Shown here: positions 1-6,615 of the stretch, one piece after another | Layout: every line of letters begins with the position of its first letter | Position numbering within the stretch: the stretch's first letter is position 1 | Origin: JTS-RE9 sp964649195 | Lineage (GTDB): Bacteria > Planctomycetota > Phycisphaerae > Phycisphaerales > Phycisphaeraceae | Assembly: GCA_964649195.1 (NCBI GenBank) | Contig: CAZYPK010000162.1 | Span: 1-11,784 of the forward strand | Length of the DNA: 11,784 bases | Reading direction: 5' to 3' | Made by a program: the position numbers and the translations under genes | The notes under the pieces: generated by a model | What the model was told of the DNA's origin: nothing | Databases searched by the model: none | What the model saw: only the letters and a program-made list of their open reading frames with translations

Positions 1-38
1 GCGACGTGTGGGAATTGAAGTCGAAAAGTTCTCAGGCT

Positions 39-92
39 CCCGGAAGGGCGCGGGCTCAGGGATGCACGCTTCACAGCCCGCGCCCTTCCGGG
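39..92. repeat. Hairpin with 18-bp perfect arms
   Basis: Arms at 39-56 and 75-92 are perfect reverse complements (left arm CCCGGAAGGGCGCGGGCT) around an 18-nt loop. It lies in 429 bp without a gene at the left edge of the window. There is no T-tract after either arm, so it does not look like a standard intrinsic terminator. It is one of many palindromes in the intergenic DNA here. Confidence 0.8.
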
Positions 93-158
93 CGGGGCTT
101 ATGCTGCCACATAAGATGCGCACACCCATTTGGCCGTCCATCTGGGCGGACGAACGTC

Positions 159-280
159 GGGTGGCTGGGGCTGGAGGCTTTGCGCAAGCCCCGGCCCGGC
201 GACCATCGACTTTCAGTTGCGCCACCCTGCTTCGTGCGTCCGGGCCGGGGCTTGCGCAAAGCCTCCAGCCCCAGCCACCC
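159..280. repeat. Long inverted repeat, 41-bp perfect arms (GGGGCTGGAGGCT family)
   Basis: Positions 159-199 and 240-280 are perfect reverse complements over 41 bp with a 40-nt spacer. The right arm is followed by the tail AAACTTCTC (282-290, repeated at 300-308). Related palindromes carrying GGCTGGGGCTG and GAAGCCCCGGC cores and the same AAACTTCTC tail occur at 9942-9989 and 11550-11639, so this is a dispersed family. No reading frame in 1-429 looks like a real protein; apparent long frames here are translations of the palindromes. Confidence 0.85.
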
Positions 281-312
281 CAAACTTCTCACCTACCCAA
301 AACTTCTCAGCC

Positions 313-348
313 TTCGGCTCTTTCGGCTCTTTCGGCTCCCCCGGCTCC
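313..348. repeat. 9-bp tandem repeat (TTCGGCTCT), about 4 units
   Basis: Units at 313-321, 322-330, 331-339 and 340-348 read TTCGGCTCT, TTCGGCTCT, TTCGGCTCC and CCCGGCTCC. It is a short degenerate tandem array just downstream of the inverted repeat at 159-280 and about 80 bp before the first gene. Confidence 0.75.
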
Positions 349-429
349 CCCACGCCCGGCAGCGCGAAACTCCCACCCGTTTTGATCCGATAAATCCAAC
401 GGCACCACCGCCGACACGCCGAGGTTGTT

Positions 430-855
430 GTGAACATCCGCCAGTGCATTCCCGCTGATCGCGCCAAGGCGGCAACCTTTCTCGAAGGTCTGCCTCGGAA
501 GTCTGCCGCGCCGGAAAGCGGCTTCACCCTGGCGCTGAGCCTCATTGCATCGCAAGGCGAACAGACGCAGGGCATCGCCCTGTGCCATCCGGTCGGCGGC
601 ACGAAGGTACACGAGCTTTTCATCGCCGCGCTGCCGACGGAGCCGGACCTGCTTCGGATGCTCATCGACAAGGCCGTGACCAAGCTGCATTCGCAAGGCA
701 TTCACAAGTGCAAGGTGACAATGCTGCAAGGCGGCGAGCCGCAAACCATCTGGAACCAATCCCGCTGGACCGGCACGACAACCGAACCGATCACCCCGGC
801 CCCCCCGGCCAACGAAAAACCCGCCAAACCCCGCAAGAAAAAAGCGGCGGCGTAG
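430..855 (+). CDS. Hypothetical protein, divergent GNAT-like domain with lysine-rich tail
   Basis: A 141-residue protein starting at GTG, with GAGG (421-424) five bases upstream. The opening MNIRQCIPADRAKAATFLEG and the later stretch HELFIAALPTEPDLLRMLIDKAVTKL resemble the first strand/helix and the central strand plus helix of GNAT acetyltransferases. However, the acetyl-CoA loop (R/Q-x-x-G-x-G/A) is not visible, so catalysis is doubtful. Residues after about 118 form a Pro/Lys/Ala tail ending PRKKKAAA, likely disordered and possibly nucleic-acid binding. The gene is convergent with the one at 1102-1530, and its stop lies 16 bp before a large inverted repeat. The gene call is fairly secure because it fills a long open frame with sensible composition. 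The GNAT relation is only a fold-level guess; it may be a planctomycete-specific hypothetical. Confidence 0.7.
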   Translation: MNIRQCIPADRAKAATFLEGLPRKSAAPESGFTLALSLIASQGEQTQGIALCHPVGGTKVHELFIAALPTEPDLLRMLIDKAVTKLHSQGIHKCKVTMLQGGEPQTIWNQSRWTGTTTEPITPAPPANEKPAKPRKKKAAA

Positions 856-870
856 CAGATTGGTGAAAAG

Positions 871-1141
871 GAAGGCATTGAGGCACGAAGGGGATGAAAA
901 GTTCCGAGTTCTGAGTTCTGAGTTCCGAGTTGAAAGGCAAGGGGGAAGAGGAAGGCACGAAGGCTGAAGGGGGAGAATGGCCAATGGCCATTGCAAAATG
1001 AAAATTGCAAAATGGCGGAGCAGACAAACCAATCATCCGGGGATGCACGTCTCCCTCTCTTCAATTTGCAATTTGCAATGGCCATTGGCCATTCTCCCCC
1101 TTCAGCATTCAGCATTCGTGCCTCCGTGCCTCAATGCCTTC
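871..1141. repeat. Nested inverted-repeat element made of 7-bp units
   Basis: The outer arms 872-887 and 1125-1140 are perfect reverse complements (16 bp). The inner arms 963-997 and 1072-1106 are perfect over 35 bp. Much of the interior has 7-bp periodicity: 901-935 reads GTTCCGA, GTTCTGA, GTTCTGA, GTTCCGA, GTTGAAA. Positions 976-1017 read AATGGCC, AATGGCC, ATTGCAA, AATGAAA, ATTGCAA, AATGGCG. The element sits between two convergent genes, and its right end overlaps the last codons of the minus-strand gene. It could act as a bidirectional transcription barrier or be a non-autonomous mobile repeat; neither is shown. Other heptad arrays lie at 1548-1617, 3424-3481 and 10947-11058. Confidence 0.8.
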
Positions 1142-1530
1142 ACCGGCGGCTTGCGCCAGGGGAACCTATCCCCGCCGAAGGGTCCGGCCGTGAACAGATA
1201 GACCAACAGCAACACCAGCAGCAGCAACACCAGAATCACCAGCTTTCCCTTCCAGCTCGAACGCCTGCGGCCGGTCGCATCAAAAATTTGCTGTTGCGTG
1301 ATCGCCTCCCCCGTGGCCTTGGCGTGCTCCTCCTTGGCCAGCATCGCCAGATATTTCCGCTCATCATCGGCCCCGCCGGCGCGGGTGAACGAGGCGTAAT
1401 ACCCTTCGCCCGTGGTGCGAGGCAGCACAAAAAAAACCCGGCCATCCTCATCACGAACGCTGCGACCAATGTCCTTGTCACGAACACGAACAGGGCGGCC
1501 AGAGTGCGGGCTGTTGATTTCGATCCACAT
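1102..1530 (-). CDS. Hypothetical tail-anchored membrane protein
   Basis: A 142-residue protein with an ATG start and no clear Shine-Dalgarno. Residues 1-45 (MWIEINSPHSGRPVRVRDKD, then IGRSVRDEDGRVFFVLPR) form a compact soluble start, resembling short planctomycete proteins with this RPVRVRDKDIGR-type motif. Residues 55-90 are charged and probably helical. Residues 97-115 (LVILVLLLLVLLLVYLFTA) are one strong transmembrane segment, followed by a short polar end. This predicts a C-terminally anchored protein with the domain in the cytoplasm. The last 13 or so codons and the stop fall inside the inverted-repeat element at 871-1141, so the native C terminus may have been replaced by repeat sequence. 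Function unknown. The heptad array at 1548-1617 begins 18 bp upstream of the start. Confidence 0.75.
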   Translation of the reverse strand: MWIEINSPHSGRPVRVRDKDIGRSVRDEDGRVFFVLPRTTGEGYYASFTRAGGADDERKYLAMLAKEEHAKATGEAITQQQIFDATGRRRSSWKGKLVILVLLLLVLLLVYLFTAGPFGGDRFPWRKPPVKALRHGGTNAEC

Positions 1531-1547
1531 GAAAGGGTCCGGGGAGG

Positions 1548-1617
1548 AGATTGGGGATTTGGGATTTCGGATTGGGGATTTCAGATTTCAAATTTGAGAT
1601 TTGAGATTTCGGATTGT
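1548..1617. repeat. Heptanucleotide array, ten consecutive units (RRATTKS)
   Basis: Ten back-to-back 7-mers read AGATTGG, GGATTTG, GGATTTC, GGATTGG, GGATTTC, AGATTTC, AAATTTG, AGATTTG, AGATTTC, GGATTGT. Positions 1-5 of each unit fit R-R-A-T-T without exception. The array lies in the 435-bp region between the minus-strand gene at 1102-1530 and the FecR gene. The reverse complement of this unit recurs downstream of the FecR gene at 3424-3481. Confidence 0.9.
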
Positions 1618-1640
1618 TTGACGGCCACCAGCGTACCGGT

Positions 1641-1658
1641 TTCACGAATGTTCGTGAA
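1641..1658. promoter_or_regulatory. Perfect palindrome TTCACGAATGTTCGTGAA, possible operator
   Basis: TTCACGAA and TTCGTGAA are perfect 8-bp inverted arms with a 2-nt centre. The size and AT-balanced arms resemble a dimeric regulator site. It lies about 110 bp upstream of the minus-strand gene start (1530) and 308 bp upstream of the FecR start. Because the surrounding DNA is full of repeat palindromes, it may be another repeat rather than an operator. Confidence 0.4.
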
Positions 1659-1683
1659 GTCTCCGCGCATTGGGACGGGTTGT

Positions 1684-1798
1684 GGAACTCCTGAATAACC
1701 TCACGTCCAAGCCGCTTGCGGCTTCGCAACCCCCGGATTCCCCCGGATTCCCCCGGATTCCCCTGGTTCACGGTACATCGGGGGTATTCAGGATTTCC
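1684..1798. repeat. Inverted-repeat-flanked block with hairpin and 10-bp tandem repeat
   Basis: TCCTGAATA (1689-1697) and TATTCAGGA (1785-1793) form the core of imperfect flanking arms. Inside are the hairpin AAGCCGCTTGCGGCTT (1709-1724) and three perfect 10-bp direct repeats CCCCGGATTC (1731-1760) plus a degenerate fourth unit to 1770. No gene is supported in 1531-1965. The region from about 1800 to 1965 shows nothing I can name beyond the FecR ribosome binding site. Confidence 0.65.
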
Positions 1799-1965
1799 TG
1801 CGCTATCAAAGTTCAAAATGGACGATATGATAAGATGGTCATGTGAATCCATGTTGCGTGACAGGTTCCGGATGTGGATACTGAGCATCAGGCCTGTCGA
1901 AAGTTGCGGTTGGCTGTCGGTGCCCAGGGAATTGTTTTTCTCATCTTCTGTATAGGGGTTTGGCC

Positions 1966-3378
1966 ATGTGGTCGTCGAACAAACTCAAGTCGGGCGTCGC
2001 GGCTTTGGCGATGGTGTTGACGGGGTTGCTTTCAGCCGATCCGGCGCAGGCCCGGCTGTTCAGAAATGCCCTGGCACAGGCGGAAGAGAAGCCCGCAGCC
2101 CCGGCGGCTGATCCTCCGGATGCGCCGCCTGTCGCGCCGGATGCCCCGCCCGTCGCGCCTGATGCACCGGTCGCCCCCCCGGATGCCCCGGATGCGGAAG
2201 CCAATCCCGAAGGGCAGGCGTTGAAGATCGTACTGGTTGCCGCCCAAGGCACCGTACAGTTTCGGCTGACCGAAGAGCAACCCTGGCAGCGGGCTGTCGT
2301 CGGCATGGACCTGCCCATCGGGGCGGAGATTCGCACCGGCCTTCGCTCGATCTGCCAGTTCACCATCGATGAGAACCACACCATCACGCTCGACCGTTTG
2401 GGCGTGGTGAAGGTGCTCGACGCGATCAGGAAGGATGGCCGGGTGAAGACGGATGTGGGGATGAAGTATGGCCGGACGCAATACCAGGTGGAGACCGGCG
2501 CCGCCGAGCATGACGCCCGGGTTCACGCCCCCTCGGCCACGCTGGCGGTGCGCGGCTCGTTCATCACCTTCGAGGACAACGCGGCCTTCGGTTCGACGGC
2601 GATCGTCGATCACAGCAGGAACGCGGTCTATACCAAGCGCGGCATGGACGACTCGCTGCGCGTGGTCGCGGTCGGGCTGATCAAGGGCCGCATCGAGGAA
2701 GGCACGGACGGGTCGAAGAAGAATCCGCCGACGGCCGCCGAGGTGGCCCTGCGCGACACGATCAACGATGTCGGCGGACGGCTGGCGCGGGCCTCGGAAG
2801 CCGAACGCGATCTGGTGGCCACCTATCCGATCTTCAACGGCGCCGACCCCTCCGGCGGGGCGTCGCTGGCCCAGATTCAACGCACCATCCCCGGCACCAT
2901 CATCCCCCCCTATCATCACGGCGGCGGCGAAGGCGGCGTGACCGACACGTACCTGGCCGGCGCCCTGCACATCGTCGTCGCGTGGGACAACTCCGAACAA
3001 ATCGCCCTGTTCGCCAACGAACCTTCCTACGCCGGCGGAAAAATCAGCACCGTCAGCAACCATCCCGAAGGATCAACCACCAGCGTCCGTTCATCAGGCC
3101 CCGCGCCAGGCGTCACCAGCACTTCAGGTTCCACGGCATTCATCCACTACAACAACGGCATGCCCGGCGGAACCTGGGACTTCGGCGTCGCACTGATCAA
3201 CACGAGCACCGAGGCGACCATCCCCTTCTTCGTCAATGTCGTCCAATTCCCCGCCGGCGGCGGCAACAGCCAGATCATCCGCACGCTCGATGGCACCCTG
3301 GGACGAACCGGCGAAAACGAAACAACCACCAAAATCACCACCACCTTCCAGGCCAGCGGCGTGCCGTTGGTCCCCTAG
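1966..3378 (+). CDS. Exported FecR-domain protein
   Basis: A 470-residue protein from ATG 1966, chosen because AGGGG (1953-1957) lies 8 bases upstream; an in-frame TTG at 1960 is less likely. Residues 1-29 are a Sec signal peptide (charged start, hydrophobic AALAMVLTGLL, cleavage after PAQA). Residues 40-83 are a Pro/Ala/Asp linker with near repeats of VAPDAPP. Residues 88-155 (VLVAAQGTVQFR...PIGAEIRTGLRSICQFTI) and 174-220 (VETGAAEHDARVHAPSATLAVRGS) match the FecR domain seen in planctomycete exported proteins. Such domains bear periplasmic or surface sensor/binding roles, but here no sigma factor or TonB receptor is adjacent. Residues 330-470 are Gly/Ser/Thr-rich and beta-like, possibly an adhesive or surface part. 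Heptad arrays of opposite orientation flank the gene. Iron signalling is not implied by the domain name. Confidence 0.85.
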   Translation: MWSSNKLKSGVAALAMVLTGLLSADPAQARLFRNALAQAEEKPAAPAADPPDAPPVAPDAPPVAPDAPVAPPDAPDAEANPEGQALKIVLVAAQGTVQFRLTEEQPWQRAVVGMDLPIGAEIRTGLRSICQFTIDENHTITLDRLGVVKVLDAIRKDGRVKTDVGMKYGRTQYQVETGAAEHDARVHAPSATLAVRGSFITFEDNAAFGSTAIVDHSRNAVYTKRGMDDSLRVVAVGLIKGRIEEGTDGSKKNPPTAAEVALRDTINDVGGRLARASEAERDLVATYPIFNGADPSGGASLAQIQRTIPGTIIPPYHHGGGEGGVTDTYLAGALHIVVAWDNSEQIALFANEPSYAGGKISTVSNHPEGSTTSVRSSGPAPGVTSTSGSTAFIHYNNGMPGGTWDFGVALINTSTEATIPFFVNVVQFPAGGGNSQIIRTLDGTLGRTGENETTTKITTTFQASGVPLVP

Positions 3379-3379
3379 G

Positions 3380-3488
3380 AGTTGGTTGAAGGTCGGAGGT
3401 CAACGGGTAAGTGTTGGACATCTGAAATTTCAAATTTGAAATCTCAAATTCCTGACCTCCGAAATCCGAAATCCCTAATCTCCAACCA
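3380..3488. repeat. Heptanucleotide array downstream of the FecR gene
   Basis: Positions 3424-3451 read GAAATTT, CAAATTT, GAAATCT, CAAATTC. After a 9-bp interruption, 3461-3481 read GAAATCC, GAAATCC, CTAATCT. This is the reverse complement of the RRATTKS unit at 1548-1617. GGAGGTCA (3395-3402) and TGACCTCC (3453-3460) add an inverted pair. The array begins directly after the FecR stop codon. Confidence 0.75.
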
Positions 3489-3512
3489 TGAAGCGTACCG
3501 GCAGAACCCCAC

Positions 3513-3714
3513 AGCCGCGACTCAACGAGTCGCGGACGTGAACAGCCTGAAGGTGTGCGAGGCGGCGCGGAGGATGAACGGCATCCGCCTGTACGCGTCG
3601 CGGGGTGCCGTCTTCAATGGTTGTTGCGCACGTCACGGGTTCGAGGCTTTTCATCCATCGCGCGATTCACCCTCCTTCAGGCTGCTGGCGTCCGCGACTC
3701 GTTGAGTCGCGGCT
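3513..3714. repeat. 202-bp terminal-inverted-repeat element, copy A
   Basis: The ends 3513-3538 and 3689-3714 are perfect 26-bp inverted repeats, and similarity continues imperfectly inward (ACAGCCTGAAGG on the left, its complement on the right). Each end is itself a hairpin: CCGCGACTC-AAC-GAGTCGCGG. The interior has no convincing gene. Copies B and C at 6427-6610 and 6616-6898 share the ends and parts of the interior (for example TCATCCATCGCGCGAT). This looks like a MITE-like non-autonomous mobile repeat; no transposase is in the window. Confidence 0.8.
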
Positions 3715-3740
3715 CTTGTCCTCCCAGCCATCAAATCCTT

Positions 3741-3758
3741 CGTTCGCCAAGGCGAACG
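3741..3758. repeat. 18-bp hairpin CGTTCGCCAAGGCGAACG
   Basis: CGTTCGCC and GGCGAACG are perfect 8-bp arms around AA. It lies 102 bp upstream of nuoD. It is followed by GCTAAAAG but not by a T-run, so a terminator for the upstream transcript is only weakly supported. No gene is supported in 3379-3859. Confidence 0.6.
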
Positions 3759-3859
3759 GCTAAAAGATCCCCCGCCTCGTTGCGATTCCGGCGGCCTCCT
3801 CTACAATGGCCCCGCTCCGCCGGTTCCCTCTCGTTCCTCCTATCCGCGAGGTTTTGATC

Positions 3860-5110
3860 GTGGCTGACACAACGACTCAGACTTACGTCATCGAACCGCC
3901 CGAACATGCAGGCCGCGTCTCGGTCGAAGGGGTCTTCGCCGGTCCTTATGACACCGGCGCCAACGATGTCGAGCAGGAGGATGTCCGCACGGAGGAAATG
4001 CTTGTCAACATGGGGCCGCAGCATCCCTCCACCCACGGCGTGCTCCGCGTCGTCCTGCGCACCGATGGCGAGATGGTCCTCGAAGCGGTGCCTCACATCG
4101 GCTACCTCCATCGCTGCGCGGAAAAAATCGGCGAGAACGTCGCCTACTATCAATATATTCCCTACACCGACCGCATGGATTACCTGGCGGGCATGAATGA
4201 AAACTGGGCGTTTTGCCGGGCTGTGGAAGAGCTGGCGGAGATCGAGATTCCCCGCAGGGCTGAATTCATCCGCGTGCTGATCTGCGAACTGAATCGCATC
4301 GCATCCCACCTGGTGAGCTTCGGCACTTATGGTTTGGATATCGGCGCCTTCACGCCGTTTCTGTACGCCTTCCGCGAACGCGAATACATTCTCGATCTCT
4401 TCGAGATGGTCTGCGGCGCCCGCCTGACCTACTCCTACTTCACCATCGGCGGCTCCACGCACGATCTGCCCGATGATTACCTGGCCAAGGTCGGCGAGTT
4501 CCTCGATTACCTCGAACCGAAAATCCCCGAATACAACGACCTGCTCTCGGCCAACATCATCTTCGTCAAGCGCACCGCCAACGTCGGCGTCATCAGCGAA
4601 GACCTCTGCAAAAAGTACGCCCTCACCGGCCCGGTCATCCGAGGCAGCGGCATCCCGTATGACCTGCGACGCGACAAGCCGCACAGCGTCTATCCCGAAC
4701 TCGATTTCGATGTCTGCGTCGGCGCCGGCGAAATGGGAACCGTCGGCGACTGCTGGGACCGCTACATCGTGCGCATGAAGGAGATCGAACAGTCGATCAA
4801 AATCATCCGCCAGTGCATCAAGATGATTCCCCCTAAGACCGGCGAACCGGCCAAAGATTACCGCGTCAAGCTCGCCAAAAACTTCAAGGCCCCCGTCGGC
4901 GAAGTCTATGTCGAAACCGAAAACCCGCGCGGCGTGCTGGGCTTCTACCTCGAAAGCCAGGGCGGCCCCATCGCCTACCGCTGCAAGGCCCGCGCCGCCA
5001 CCTTCTGCAACCTTTCCGTCCTCCACGAACTGTGCCACGATGTGCTGCTGGCCGATGTGCCCGCGATCATCGGCTCGATCGATGTCGTCATGGGACAGGT
5101 CGATCGGTGA
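3860..5110 (+). CDS. nuoD: NADH-quinone oxidoreductase subunit D (complex I, 49-kDa subunit)
   Basis: A 416-residue protein from GTG 3860, chosen because GAGG (3848-3851) lies 8 bases upstream. An ATG at 3806 would add 18 unconserved residues. NuoD is a subunit of the peripheral arm of complex I at the inner membrane and forms the quinone-reduction cavity with NuoB. The family signatures are present: NMGPQHPSTHGVLRV (50-64), HIGYLHRCAEK (79-89), YTDRMDYL (102-109), ELNRIASHLV, TPFLYAFREREYILDLFEMV, GEVYVETENPRGVLGFY, and the C-terminal VMGQVDR. His59 and Tyr108 keep the spacing of the quinone-contacting His38/Tyr87 pair in Thermus Nqo4. Length is normal and the gene is intact. It stands alone: repeats lie upstream and a convergent recombinase downstream, so the other nuo genes must be elsewhere. 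Confidence 0.97.
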   Translation: MADTTTQTYVIEPPEHAGRVSVEGVFAGPYDTGANDVEQEDVRTEEMLVNMGPQHPSTHGVLRVVLRTDGEMVLEAVPHIGYLHRCAEKIGENVAYYQYIPYTDRMDYLAGMNENWAFCRAVEELAEIEIPRRAEFIRVLICELNRIASHLVSFGTYGLDIGAFTPFLYAFREREYILDLFEMVCGARLTYSYFTIGGSTHDLPDDYLAKVGEFLDYLEPKIPEYNDLLSANIIFVKRTANVGVISEDLCKKYALTGPVIRGSGIPYDLRRDKPHSVYPELDFDVCVGAGEMGTVGDCWDRYIVRMKEIEQSIKIIRQCIKMIPPKTGEPAKDYRVKLAKNFKAPVGEVYVETENPRGVLGFYLESQGGPIAYRCKARAATFCNLSVLHELCHDVLLADVPAIIGSIDVVMGQVDR

Positions 5111-5115
5111 GAGCA

Positions 5116-5176
5116 GACGCGCAGCGAGGACGCTGCGGCTATCAATGTCACAGCCGCAGCGTCCTCGCTGCGCGTC
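5116..5176. terminator. 25-bp perfect hairpin between convergent nuoD and xer
   Basis: Arms 5116-5140 and 5152-5176 are perfect reverse complements over 25 bp with an 11-nt loop (ATCAATGTCAC). It begins 6 bp after the nuoD stop and ends 15 bp before the recombinase stop, where a shared bidirectional terminator would be expected. It has no T-tract on either side, so it may instead be a dispersed palindromic repeat that happens to lie between converging genes. Confidence 0.6.
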
Positions 5177-5191
5177 CCCTGTCCCCCGCCC

Positions 5192-6145
5192 CTACTTCTT
5201 CCCCCGCCGTTCGTGCGGGTGAAAGTTGGCGATGACCGATTTGAGCCGGGTGTGATCGACGTGGGTGTAAATCTGCGTGGTCTTGATGTTGGAATGGCCC
5301 AGCAGTTCCTGCACCACGCGCAGGTCGGCGCCGCCTGCGAGCAGATGGGTGGCGAAGGAATGGCGGAGCATGTGCGGATGGATGTGGCCCAGGCCGATTC
5401 TTCTGGCGTATCGCCTGATGATCTGCCAGACGACGATGCGGGTGATCGGCGTGCCGGTGCGCGACAGCAGCAGACGGCCGGTGCGCTTCCCTTCGCGCAG
5501 CAGTTTCGGGCGCTGCTCCTTCAGGTAGCGATCCACCGCGGCGATGGCCGGCCTGCCGATGGGGACGATTCGTTCCTTGCTCCCTTTGCCCATCACCCGC
5601 ACCACGCCCAGGTCCGCGTGAACGCCATCGCAACCCAGTTCCGCGACCTCCGTGGCCCGCAGACCGCCGGCGTAGAGAAGCTCCATCATCGCGCTGTCGC
5701 GCAGGTGGAACGGGTCCTCCTCGTTGGGCGCGTGGAGCAGCTTGAGCATCTGTTCGTGGCTGAGCACGCCGGGCAGATTTTTCCATGTCGCCGGCTGGCT
5801 CAGAAGCTCGGCGGGATTGGTCGCCAGCAGCCCGTTGGCGTGGGCGAAGCGGCAGAAGACCCGGATGGTGGCGACGTGTCTGGCGATGGAGCTGATGGCC
5901 AGGCCGCGCTGGTGCAATGCCTTCAGATGCTCGGTCAGCAGCGGAAAGGTGAGCGACCGCCAGCCCGCTGCGCGGCGCGACGCCAGCCAGTGCGAAAGTT
6001 CGCGCAGGTCGGCGGCATAGGCTTCGAGAGTGAGCGGCGAAAAGCCGCACTCGATCTTGCAATAGGCAAGAAACTCACGCACCGGTTGCCCGTAGCTCTC
6101 GCCCGGCGACGAACGATTGACCGTGGATGGTGAGGTGGGTGGCAA
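5192..6145 (-). CDS. xerD: Tyrosine recombinase XerC/XerD
   Basis: The longest open form (TTG 6145) is 317 residues. Starting at the GTG at 6082 gives 296 residues, close to the usual 298, and overlaps the upstream small gene by only 8 bp. Neither start has a clear Shine-Dalgarno, so the start is open. Residues 22-110 are the SAM-like N-terminal core-binding domain (EFLAYCKIECGFSPLTLEAY). Residues 125-317 are the catalytic domain with all key residues: Arg163 (GLRATEVAEL), Lys187 (MGKGSKER), His258 and Arg261 (HMLRHSFATHLL), His284 (LLGHSNIKTT) and nucleophile Tyr293 (QIYTHVD). Xer recombinases resolve chromosome dimers at dif with FtsK. The segment PFHLRDSAMMELLYAGGLR and GVVRVMGKGSKERIVP look slightly more XerD-like than XerC-like. 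No dif-like site was recognised nearby. Confidence 0.92.
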   Translation of the reverse strand: MPPTSPSTVNRSSPGESYGQPVREFLAYCKIECGFSPLTLEAYAADLRELSHWLASRRAAGWRSLTFPLLTEHLKALHQRGLAISSIARHVATIRVFCRFAHANGLLATNPAELLSQPATWKNLPGVLSHEQMLKLLHAPNEEDPFHLRDSAMMELLYAGGLRATEVAELGCDGVHADLGVVRVMGKGSKERIVPIGRPAIAAVDRYLKEQRPKLLREGKRTGRLLLSRTGTPITRIVVWQIIRRYARRIGLGHIHPHMLRHSFATHLLAGGADLRVVQELLGHSNIKTTQIYTHVDHTRLKSVIANFHPHERRGKK

Positions 6146-6314
6146 GATGTTGCTCGCGCAGCAGCCGGTAGTAGGTGGGACAACCCAGGTGACGATTCAC
6201 GCAGGTGTCGAACGCCTCGCTGATGCGGCCCAGGGAAAAGTGCGAGGCGCACCGGGCATCATCCAGATCAAGAAACGGACACACCGAAGATTCCGATTGG
6301 ATGAGGCGAGGCAT
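6075..6314 (-). CDS. Small four-cysteine protein, possible metal-binding
   Basis: A 79-residue protein from ATG 6314 with GAGGG seven bases upstream on the minus strand. Four cysteines at 12, 22, 38 and 45 (CPFLD, then RC, TC and GCP) lie in a short conserved-looking segment, FSLGRISEAFDTCVNRHLGC followed by PTYYRLL. That arrangement suggests a zinc or iron-sulfur site; I recall similar short proteins in planctomycetes but cannot verify it here. Its 3' end overlaps the recombinase gene by 8 bp (if that starts at GTG 6082) or 71 bp (TTG 6145), suggesting translational coupling. The C-terminal 20 or so residues are not obviously conserved. Function unknown. Confidence 0.6.
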   Translation of the reverse strand: MPRLIQSESSVCPFLDLDDARCASHFSLGRISEAFDTCVNRHLGCPTYYRLLREQHLATHLTIHGQSFVAGRELRATGA

Positions 6315-6426
6315 GGCGTATCCCTCTTGGAGCCTGCATGATCATCGGCAATGCGGCGCAGGAGACATGAAAACGCGAACCCCCGGGGCGATCGCATGCA
6401 GGCGGCGGCCCGGCGGGATAAGTGTG

Positions 6427-6610
6427 AGCCGCGACTCAACGAGTCGCGGACGTGAACAGCCTTCAAGGGGTGGTCAAGTACACCCTCGACCGCGGAACTC
6501 GAACACGACAGGCATCACATGTGACAACCGCGCGACGGACGCTGTTCATCCATCGCGCGATCAACACTCCTTACGGGCTGGGCACGTCCGCGACTCGTTG
6601 AGTCGCGGCT
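6427..6610. repeat. 184-bp terminal-inverted-repeat element, copy B
   Basis: The ends are the hairpins CCGCGACTC-AAC-GAGTCGCGG (6429-6449) and its complement (6588-6608), with AG/CT at the outer borders. The inside carries CAGCCTTCAAGG, the palindrome TCACATGTGA, and CGCGCGA...TCGCGCG arms. It is nearly identical to copy C, 5 bp downstream, and a shorter relative of copy A at 3513-3714. The region 6315-6907 has no supported gene; open frames across it are translations of these repeats. Confidence 0.85.
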
Positions 6611-6615
6611 CGGGC

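Noticed and set aside
307..1032. Minus-strand open frame of about 240 codons
   Set aside because: It reads across the heptad inverted repeat and antisense to the 430-855 gene; the composition is repeat-like.
1716..1955. Short plus-strand open frame before the FecR gene
   Set aside because: It is built from the 10-bp tandem repeat, with no ribosome site or domain.
2032..3063. Minus-strand open frame opposite the FecR gene
   Set aside because: Arg/Gly/Asp-rich antisense translation of a gene with a clear signal peptide and FecR domain.
3731..5038. Long minus-strand open frame opposite nuoD
   Set aside because: Nearly all of it is antisense to an unambiguous NuoD, with no recognisable domain.
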